NCBI RefSeq assembly: GCF_932276165.1
Contig: NC_063987.1
Span: 4,898,001 to 4,962,000, forward strand
Length of the DNA: 64,000 nucleotides
Direction: 5' to 3'
Source: Plutella xylostella
Lineage: Eukaryota; Arthropoda; Insecta; Lepidoptera; Plutellidae
A program made the translations under genes and the position numbers. Positions 55,000 through 64,000 of this stretch are shown one piece after another (within the stretch, counting starts at the first letter, position 1; the number at the start of each line of letters is the position of its first letter). The notes below the pieces were generated by a model. That model worked only from the letters and a program-made list of their open reading frames with translations. It ran no database searches and was not told the DNA's origin.

Positions 55000-57332
55000 C
55001 TTTTAATTACTCATAATAGTCCTCCTATATTTCTATTTCAAGTGCCAATCTTGGGCAAGCTAACCTAATAGATTTACCAAGTCATCATAGGTAGGTACAT
55101 AAAATGTATGTATCTAGCTGACAAGGCCATAGTAGGTACCTATAGGTACCTGTACCTACCATAGTATCCAGCATTTGGTTCCCGCAAGGCTGTCTCTTTA
55201 TGTTTATATACGTTTTAGCTTAAAACATTTATAAAAGATCTCTTTCTTCAGCTTTCAGATGACACTTCTTCACAAGCAGAAAACCTACACATCACGAAAA
55301 ACTAATTTTACTGAAATATTAGATCAAATGAAGAAATATTTATTTTCGTTCCCGTAATTCATAATATTTTCGGAGTAAAAGCCAAAAATATGCAGTACTT
55401 ACTTACTAATCAAACAAATGTTTAGACTTGAAAAAATCGTCCTATCCATTTAATGAAACTATTTGAAAAAGGAGGGGAGGGGAAGGTTTAGGCCGCTTCA
55501 ATTTTGAAAATATCCAATAATTTTACATAATTAGGAGTCTACCTAATTCAAAAGGAAGTATACACAAGTAAGTATAGACCCAAGAATTAAAATATGTCAG
55601 AGGTATCAAGAAAAATTGAGGAGCTCTAAATCTTACATGACGAAAAAATATTTTTAGGACTTCCTTTGTTTCTAGATCTTCCTAGTTTTAGAATAATATT
55701 TTTGGCTTTTTTCCTGTTCATATATTAAAGTATTCGCCTTTAGTAAAAGTGAAAATAAATGATGTTTGTTAGAGACACTCGCTGGTCCCTTCCTTCAGTA
55801 TTTTGTAGGAATTTTAAAGCTGAGATTTCGAAAACTATATTTTGTTGTTAACATACAATATTTTTAGATAATCTTTCTTTAATTTGAACAGTTTATCTAA
55901 TGTACCTACCTAATAGTAGTGAAATATCAATCCAAATCATATCTCGAAGCTTACCGATAATACTGTGTTCACAACAAATTTTAAAATGTTGAAAATATTT
56001 ATATAACCACTTACTCATAATTACTTCTTTATTTATATTTTGGACCAAACATTCATAGTTGCAACAATTTGTTGTTTATTTTGTACTCATTACAAATAAT
56101 ATTTATCACGACTTCACGATCACTTTGTAAAGCGTTGTACCCACACGAAAATTTTCTAGAAATGTACAATATTCTGGAGCAATTTATTTGATATCACCTT
56201 TAAAATTATGGAAAATGTTATTGATGTTCTGAATATAATCTATATTTGATTACTATAATGAAATATTTAATTTATAAATTCCAATGTTTTTACTTTGCTA
56301 CTTTTATAGGAAAAAAGTATTTTAATTTTGTGTACTTACGTCTTGTGGTGAGTTATATTTGAAACGAAGTAGAATTTAATAGCATTAATTGTTGATATAA
56401 TGATAATAACTCCTGGAACGCGGGCAAATGCCTCTATATCTTTACCTTTAAAGGTACAAGTTATTTTCTAAGTTTCTTAACTTATTTACCTTTCACCCGC
56501 ACTGGTGGCATAATATTGCTGAAAACAATTATGGAGTTGTTCTGAATAAGTTGCATGAACATTATCAAGTTATTGTAATTTAAATTGCGTGTGCATTGTT
56601 ATTATAATAAAAACTATAGGCTTTTATAGAGAAATTGTATAAATACTACTTAGTTAGATTGTTTCAAAAATCTTAGTTGAATTGTGGCTTCAAAATATAA
56701 ATTTTAAGGTATTATTACCTAGTTTTCAAAATCATATTTGCTGAAAAACATACAAAGAAGCCAGTGCTTATATTAATACTTAAACTGTAGTTTAATCATT
56801 AAAAATATCTTATAAGCGATTAATTTAATTAAATGTATTGATTTATTGTTTAAAATATAAATGGAAATGTACCGTTACTGTTGAAAATTTGAATGAAGGA
56901 GAAGTTATTATAATAAGTTTCTAGTTTTAAGAAATATTCGCCTCTGTTTCGCAAATGCAATGAATTGCTCATTTAGTTGCACCTTAACCACAGACTAAAT
57001 AGAGATACTATGTATGGCCATACTCACTCCAGAGTACCGGAGAGGTCTGTCTGTGCAGGTATACGGTTTGCCGTGGTGTTTGTGGGGAACTCCGGTTTTC
57101 CGGAAGGGTTCATTGGAAATAATTGATTTTCGATTTTGCCTCGATCCGATATTACAGGCTAATGCGACTCCGATGGACCAGAGTGTGTGTGGCTTAGACA
57201 AGTAAACCACTATCACTGGTATGTGGCCGGTATAAAAGAGGGTAAAGTAGTACTCACTGAAAAGATGACTTTAAATAGTTTATACGGATTTTCTTTATAT
57301 CTACTAAAATCAATTTCAGAAAAGGAAAATTA
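55000..57332. other. AT-rich region after synaptobrevin, no gene seen
   Basis: No supported exon. A GC-richer island at 57005-57240 stands out. It contains a 63-codon frame (57014-57205) and ends with TATAAAAG at 57231-57238, but nothing recognisable is encoded. Confidence 0.35.
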
Positions 57333-59998
57333 AGGTAACGGGTCCATATTCCGAGGTAAATAACAACATTTGAAAGTAAGTAAGAAAAATAAGCATTTGT
57401 AACCATCAATATTGATGTGAAATATTGTCTTCTGTAAGAATATACGTTAAATTTTATATTTCTTAACACAGATTCATTGATAACACATTAATTATACTTA
57501 AAAAAATATAATTTATTACACATGTCGATTTGCCCTTATACCGAGGTAGGATTATGGTTTCTTCCATATACCGAGGTAGCCTGTTCCATATTCCGAGTTA
57601 GTCCTGTCAGTGGCTCCATGAGTGTGGCCATGAACATAAGGAAATTACAATCTAAAATATCGATATACTTTTTTAACCCTAAAGTACTCCAAATAAATTT
57701 AATTATTCTAAATAGTAGTTGAAAATAATGAAAAGAATTAAATACTCTCCATTTATACTGGATTTCGTGATAATTTCTATTATTTATGTAACATTTTCAT
57801 AATTCATTATTGCAACTGGTAACATTGGCTAGAAAAAATATTCATAATGCTTTTATGATGTTCTATGGACTTTTCCAAGCGATTAAAAAAAAAATAGAGT
57901 AGAGATGGGGTAAATTGATGAAATAGTGACAGTAATCGAATATAATCGATTATTGAACTCGAATGATTTAAACATTTTTTACTATAGTTTTTATCTAAGT
58001 AAGGTCTAAAATTTTTCCACGATATTTTATGTTCTTACTTAAATGTTTAAAAGTTGATGATACGTAATAAAAGTAGATGTGTAAGGGATGAGGAAAAGTA
58101 TCGAATACTTACAAAAGCCAAATACCTTATCAGTACTAATTTCCGATGAGTACCTAATGTATTTACCATAAACGAATATGATTATAATAAAAGTATCTAC
58201 CCAGGAATCGATCCAGCATCGATTATTTTTTCATTCAAGCATAGGTCGGAAGCAAGGAACATTGCACTAGGTACATCTCTATGGCGCATGCGCGCTGGAC
58301 TGGAGGCGCGCCGGCGCCATGTTCAATTTTCCGCCGAAAAGTTTGCCGCTATTCTTTGAAAGTATTTTTGTTAAGTCTTTACATTAGAAAACAAACATCT
58401 TTTATTAAATTATTATGTTTGTATTTGCAATATGCAATTGGAAAATCGATAAGGTAAGCTTGTGTGCGAATTATTTTAGGAAATTACGTAAAATGGAAAT
58501 ATTTTTATGTTTTTATCAGTAATTTGGCATCAGTTTAGTTACTAACCTAGGTTTTTGTTCTAGCGTTTTCGTTTCTAAACTCACTAAGTTTTGTGAAAAT
58601 GGGTACCAACTTATAAGGATAAGCTTAATTCTGTCAACTATCCATACAATTTACCTACTTACTTTATTTTTCAGTGACAACAACAAGAAAATGAAAAAAT
58701 CAACCAGACCCCTAAACCAAACATGAAATGCATTATACAGGACATTCATTTATCTGGGAATTCTGGGATAACAATATTACAACGGCCATCAGACCTCGAA
58801 GTAGAAGGATAATGGAAATAAAATACAGAAATGAAATTAGGCAATTGTGTATATAAGTGTTATAAAAACTCCACGGTCGTGTGTGTTATTTTATTCACCC
58901 AAATAAAGTTTTACGTCTACAAATTTCTTTCTTTCTTCTTTTATAAAGAGTAATAAGTAGGTAGTATCTAGTAGTAGTTTCGTAAAGTCAGGCATATCTA
59001 TCCACACCCCTTTTATATTTAGGAAGAAAGTCGCTAATTCATCTTGATTTTATGGTTTGATGACGGCATCGGATGACACTGCGAAGGTGTGATGTAGTCA
59101 TATTCCGATTTCCGAGGTAGGTACCTACCTATGTAAAATGTCATACTCCATGTTAGGGGTTCAGCAAGTATTTTAATAATCCATATTCCGAGTTATCAAA
59201 TTATCGATTTAGAAACAACATAGATTTGTTACTCAAATCATACATAAAATATTGGTAAAATTATGTATCACTTACGTTAATAGCGATGAAATAACACTGT
59301 TTTTTATCATTTCAAATATACATACTAAGTTAAGGTTTTCTATGTAACCATGATTTTTGGGTCAACAATTATCGTGTCATATTAAGATTCCTAGAGGATA
59401 TTTTGTACCGCCGAATTAGGTTATAAGCTTGTCACGTTCATCATTATTATTATGTAATCAAGCATATACTTCAAATGTTATTATTTGTAAAGTTATAAGC
59501 TAAAAATCATGACATAGTATTTTTCCTTATACCGAGGGTAACTCGGAGTTAGGAACAACGTATAAAAATCAGGCCCTTATACCGAGGTATTTTGTTTTTG
59601 AGTTTAAAGGGGTTAAAGTAGTTTAAAAAGAGTTAAAATTTAAATTTAATGTAAGTATAAGAATATAATAAACTAAATATAAACTATTTACAAAGTTGAA
59701 CGTCGTATAAATATTAAAAAACACAATTATTAAATATGGCTGGCCTTACGTAAGCCGGGTCGCGTTTGTATGAAAAACATGGCAGCGTCGCCCTCACGGC
59801 ACATTACATGAGTTTTTAGTAATTTTAGGCAATTTTAAACAAATTTACTACATCAAGTAGTTTCAGTTAAAGATAATGAACGATTAAATGTAATTTTAGA
59901 GTATCCAAACCTATTAAAATGAGTAATAATCATGAAAATAAATATAACTCGAAATAAGGACGCCATTTTGAATACCGCGATATATGGACCCGTTACCG
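57333..59998. mobile_element. 2.67 kb TA-flanked TIR element with repeated CCGAGGTA words
   Basis: The left end AGGTAACGGGTCCATATTCC and the right end are inverted copies over about 16 bp (GGTAACGGGTCCATAT). TA flanks are at 57331-57332 and 59999-60000. The motif CCWTATWCCGAGGTA recurs in direct orientation at about 57531, 57560, 57580, 59098, 59178, 59522 and 59572, clustered towards both ends. The interior has a GC-rich promoter-like block and a polyadenylation signal but no recognisable transposase. Superfamily unknown; the TA flanks suggest Tc1/mariner. Confidence 0.6.
58285..58925 (+). other. Possible short transcription unit inside the TIR element
   Basis: A GC-rich block (GCGCATGCGCGCTGGACTGG, 58286 on) is followed by ATG frames that stay short. 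A donor, GATAAG|GTAAGC, lies near 58454, an acceptor (TTATTTTTCAG) near 58675 and AATAAA at about 58901. The pieces look like a promoter, one intron and a poly-A site, but no conserved protein is encoded. It may be a non-coding transcript or a captured host fragment. Confidence 0.3.
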
Positions 59999-60000
59999 TA

Positions 60001-61440
60001 AGCTATTGCACTAAGTTAAGGTACGAAATTGTAAAAACCTAAGAGCTCTTGTATTTCGAAACAGAGGTAACAAAACCATTCACTGTAAGGTAAGAATACA
60101 AATACACCAGAAATAATATGTTAACCGTTAAAATAATTTAGTGTAAGATAAGGTTGCTTTTATAATCCTGTCGGTCAAGTGCTTATAGGAAGGTACGAAG
60201 TACCTACTAATTAACATTGTAGCTAAGACGGAACAAATTTACATTCAAATTACGAACAAAGACAAACCATTGTACTTAATTTTTGTAAATTTGAAATAGG
60301 TATACTTACATACTACACAACCTACAATACCTGTGACGGATTTTTATTATAAAAGCGACCTATTATGAATTATAATAAGCAAAAATAATTATAAACGGTT
60401 CCTTAAAAAGTATGTCATTTATTGTAACTAATATGGTTTTTTGTTATTTGTTTACAGTGGTCAGTGTAAACAAATAACAAATCTTGTACTTTTTTCAAAT
60501 TTGTTTTTTTATTAAGTACCTACCGCTACCAACAATCAGTGCAAATGTGGCATATCTTTTTGAGACACAATCCTGTATTCAAAATATTATGATTTCATAG
60601 CATTTCAGTTTGTGTTTAGTATTTTATATAACTAAGTACGTATGTAGTATATTTGCATTGCACATAAAGCATTAAATTAGCACTGGTTTCACATTTTGAG
60701 TTTCAGATTCAAGAAAATATCTATGTATGTATACGTAGGTACGTGTACCTACCTATCTTCTACTATAATATAAATTATGTAGGAAATTGTATTATGTTAA
60801 AAGGCATTGATTTATTTTGTGATTGAAAGTTTTGCAGAGACGGTCTTCACTAAGACGGTCTTCACTAAGACAATGTTTTGGCAATTACCTACCTACTTAT
60901 GTTGAATTCCATAAAGGAAGTTTTGGCTTTCACGTGATTACCATCTTTATTGATATATATTTTAACGGTAAGTAATAAATAATTTTTGAATATTAAAATT
61001 AAATGTTATAAATGATAAATACTTATCTGAAAAATTGTTACAGAACACGTAAGTACGTACTTGTATATTACGTCGTGTTTTTAATATTATACCTATAGAT
61101 GTATAGAACAATATCTTTATTGAACGAATATAATTAACGGATAACCGTCTACGTGGGTGTTGTTCTTACTTATCACAGTACTGAAACATTATTTACTGTA
61201 TGTAGGTAACAAACGAAAATCTAAGGAAACCATAATAATAATGCGTTATATCCATGTTAGAATCTTGAAACACGTTTAAAAAATACGATGTACTATAAAA
61301 TAATATAGACAACTACCATATAAAATTAGTATATCTGTATGTAATTGCTTAAATACAATAAAGCAACTTTAAATACATGGCTTTTTATTGTAATAAAGTA
61401 CTCCAGTACCTTAAATAGTAGAACAATGCGTGTCAATGCT
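60001..61440. other. AT-rich spacer, no gene seen
   Basis: No exon is supported. A perfect 16 bp hairpin lies at 60441-60480 (TTGTTATTTGTTTACA, 8 nt loop, complement). Confidence 0.35.
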
Positions 61441-61458
61441 AAATATTTTTCAGGGATA

Positions 61459-61535
61459 CATGCTACGAACGGCGTAGCCCGCTACGATCGTAGCACCGTA
61501 GCGCGTAGTACGCTCGTAGTAGTACGTAGCATGGT
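61459..61535. repeat. Array of GCTACG/CGTAGC words
   Basis: About ten copies of CTACG or CGTAG lie in mixed orientation within 75 bp (for example GGCGTAGCCCGCTACGATCG), forming overlapping palindromes. It may be the subterminal region of a hAT-like element. The rest of that element is not clear. Confidence 0.5.
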
Positions 61536-61689
61536 ACTCTCACCGTTTGCGTTGTTCTTGTTCTATGACGCCTCTAGACTTTCTAACACCTATGGAGCAA
61601 AGGACAGGGTGTTTGGCGAAGTGTTGGCTGGATCAGGGTAAAAAATATAATTTAGGTAAGTATAAGTAATTACATTTCAGACTTCAGTC

Positions 61690-61855
61690 ATTAATTTATT
61701 ACATTTTCCATAGAAACTTTGTTGGTCACATGACTTTTTACTATGGAGAATGACTTTTATAATTGGCGAATTTTGAAATTCTATTTTATATGCTGCATAA
61801 AGGCTGCACATGTAGGTTTCGGCTTAGTATACCCTTTTTGCAACACCTGTAGAAT
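61690..61855. mobile_element. MITE relic, ...CCCTTTTTGCAACACCTG end
   Basis: The right end TATACCCTTTTTGCAACACC is the complement of the start of the repeat at 47041. The two also share a TCCATAGAAACTTTGTT stretch. Confidence 0.5.
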
Positions 61856-62221
61856 GCTAACCACAGGAGGCGAGACAGTGAGGAGTGGGTGCAAGAGCTG
61901 TGTGTGTTTGTGCCTTTGATTGATTATTATTGTCGCCTGTTCCTAGGTTAAAGGAGAATGGCCAAGTTTCTATGGTGCCATGACCCGCCAGAGCAGCCAT
62001 TGATGAAACATATATGGATGTGTAGCCCACTACAGTACATCCTGGTGTAAACTTTATTATTATGAGGCATGGGAGAACGAAGATAACTATAGGTGCTGAA
62101 TGATCAAATCTTTGTACTAGATGTTTCCCCTCGAGCTAATTAGGTAGCGTTTTTAAAAGTGGATTAGATTTTTTAAAATATTTTTCCCTGATATGAACAC
62201 CTTGAATAAAAATAGTTTTGG

Positions 62222-62864
62222 TTTTTTTTTTTTTTTTTTTAAGAAATTGTTATCACTCCACAGACTTTATGTCCGTGCCTTTTGAAGAGTGGTAATTTTT
62301 ATGAGATAGTTTTTAATTCTTTTATCTACTTTCTACTCGGTAAGGAAGTTTCATTTATATATAGGTATATATATTCTATCTTTTATATATATATTGTTCT
62401 TTTTTTTTTTCTTTTTCTTTTTTCCCTTTTTTTTCCACTACTGGGGGAAAATCCACATGGACACCTGGGAAGAGGACCCAGGTAGTGTCGGGCGTTAACC
62501 GACTAAAAACCCCCAGCCGTGTATCTCATTATACAAGAATTTTTTATTTTTTTTTCTTTTTTTTTTCCTTTTTTTTTAAATTAATGGTTTTCAGAGTCAC
62601 ACTTACATTAGTAATGGCAACAAACTTAACAAGGACAGGGCCAATGCCAGCTGTCTTCGGAGAACTTAGTAGACACCTCGCAATGGCTCGGCCCCTCAGT
62701 CGTTATAGGTCATGTTTTGCCTGATGTTAGTGTGTGACTCTGTTCTTAAAGATAACTTATTTTAATTGTTAGTTATGATATAATAATCAATAGGTTAGTT
62801 ATATAAATTATTTTCCCAATTTGACCTATATTTTGCGCTCTTAACCAAAATTATATTTTATGAT
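62222..62864 (-). other. 3' flank of the helicase insertion with three A-rich tracts
   Basis: Read on the minus strand, the helicase stop at 62865 is followed by about 285 nt of non-coding sequence and an A-rich tract (62578-62536). A GC-rich block comes next (62520-62441; GTCGGTTAACGCCCGACACT, CTGGGTCCTCTTCCCAGGTG), then a second A-rich tract (62437-62399), about 160 nt, and a clean A tail of about 18 (62240-62223). The GC block resembles 3' untranslated sequence of insect non-LTR elements, which I cannot confirm here. No reading frame is supported. Confidence 0.4.
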
Positions 62865-64000
62865 TTATTCCGCCCCGTTTTGCCTTCTTAACATTTCCCC
62901 AGAAAGTGCAATGACCTCTTCGTCTCGATTCTTAACTGCCATTTTTAGATTGTACTCGAGGATGCGTTTCTTTGGCGCTGTTATTGCCGTTTTAGCGAGG
63001 TTGCCGATAGCGTCCTCGGTGTCATCCGCATAGTAGGTGCAGGCGGTGGTGTGCCTCGACAGCGCCACTACTGCGTGAGGTATGCTATCGTGCAACTTTA
63101 TTTTATCTTTTGTTCTTATGATAATAACGGATTCGTACTTCAATCCCTGTGCTTCGTGTATGGTTAGGACGCGTGAGCCCATTCCTTCACCATACCCTTG
63201 GCTGGTCAAGGTCTCTTTTTCTTCCTGTGTATGCACCAGGAACAGAGTGTTGGTTTGGGATTTGGGAATTACTGCGTCTGTTAACCTTTTCAGCTGCAGG
63301 GATTGGATGCGCGCTGTGGCTGCGTATATGCCTGAGTATACTTCCTTTTGGGGCGTATGCAACATCCATGGGGTTTCTGTATGAGCACAACAGCTCCTGG
63401 GTGATGTTTGCTACCAGTGTTGGGCGATTGTACCTAAGCTCGAATAGGTTCTCTCTGTCGATATATGGTAGCTGATTGATGTCTCCGATCAGAGCAATAT
63501 CACAGGCACGAGACAGGTGGGCGGCCATTACGATTGCCCCGAAATGGTTCATCAGGGCTTCGTCAATTATCAGGCGTTGGCAACCGACATGTTCTCTAAA
63601 GCCGTTTACCAGGACTGATGCCATCGTACGCACCCTAGTTTTGACCATGTCACCAATACGATGCGCTAGCCTGTTTCTTATGTCGATGGCCGCCTCAGTT
63701 GTTGTTGTGATAATGGTGTCTTTGCTCACATCGAAGTTATTTATCACCCAGGTTGTCTTCCCACATCCAGGTACCCCGTTCACCCAAGTGATAGTGGGCA
63801 TCGTCCAGTGATTCCAGTTGGCGTTGATGGTTTCCACTTTTGCTAGGATTTTATCCTCTAGCATAATCCTGGTGCACTGGGCGACGACCACTATTTGGTT
63901 GTTGTGTGGCACAGTAAATTTTGAGGAGTTGCATTCCCAGGGTACAAATCCGCTTTCCTCGCTGTAAGCCGCCATATACGCTCCAGTCATTTTGCCTCTG
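62865..64000 (-). pseudogene. Endogenous viral element: alphavirus-like superfamily 1 RNA helicase
   Basis: Two overlapping minus-strand frames together cover a viral RNA helicase domain. The first is open to the window edge (64000 to 63187) and holds Walker A (GVPGCGKTT), Walker B (LIIDEAL) and motif III (ALIGDINQLPY). The second (63365-62865) holds motif V (TIHEAQGLKYESV) and motif VI (HAVVALSRHTT). The order and form are those of replicases of plus-strand alphavirus-like viruses (virga/nege/kita-like group). A single-base length change near 63340-63360, at a run of A, separates the frames, so this copy is broken. The second frame ends about 70 residues after motif VI at a natural-looking stop with no polymerase after it. 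Base use is richer in GC than the flanking host DNA. The N-terminal part lies beyond the window. Confidence 0.82.

Noticed and set aside
1..64000. CRISPR arrays, bacterial operons or a phage
   Set aside because: No evenly spaced direct repeats with unique spacers; introns, SINEs and polyadenylation signals show a eukaryotic nuclear genome.

Overview
The window is a stretch of a lepidopteran (moth or butterfly) nuclear genome. Four things point there: intron-rich genes with GT..AG junctions, very AT-rich spacers full of GTAAGTA/TACCTAC-type words, tRNA-derived SINEs, and a heavy load of LINEs, Tc1/mariner-type elements and foldback MITEs. The species cannot be named from the sequence alone.

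The host genes were rebuilt by joining exons by hand. From left to right they are an FBXW4-like F-box/WD-repeat gene (1326-8001, +, 8 exons), a DIABLO/Smac-like gene (8494-11798, +, 4 exons), and five tandem genes for small secreted Kazal-like cysteine-rich proteins (12887-28667, all +). Next come a short secreted protein of unknown function with a TATA promoter (29718-~31810, -), a sixth Kazal-like gene fused to a Thr-rich mucin-like region (43625-45503 plus an uncertain first exon, -), and a neuronal-type synaptobrevin/VAMP gene (48547-54014, +) with a TATA promoter and a start codon split by an intron. The Kazal genes share one plan: signal-peptide exon(s), a phase-0 intron, a 133-139 bp Kazal exon, a phase-1 intron, and a Cys-containing tail exon. 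They therefore form a local gene family, probably of secreted protease inhibitors or related disulfide-rich peptides.

Mobile DNA fills the introns and spacers. It includes two copies of a Tc1/mariner-type element (9529-11452 and 21548-23599), one of which carries a 275 bp piece of the neighbouring Kazal gene. It also includes two copies of a 757 bp TIR element with 9 bp target duplications (1684-2440, 38937-39693) and an inverted pair of 1329 bp TIR elements (33489-34817, 42061-43389). A TIR element beginning GGGGAACCCGGGG has a LINE inside it (13383-16199), a further nest of elements lies at 36.4-38.7 kb, and there are several LINE fragments and tRNA-derived SINEs.

The right edge (62865-64000, -) is not host-like. 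It encodes a superfamily-1 RNA helicase of the alphavirus-like type, broken by one frameshift, ending at a natural-looking stop and followed by a spacer and A-rich tracts on the coding strand. It is best read as an endogenous viral element inserted through an RNA intermediate. It may be partly chimeric with retrotransposon 3' sequence.
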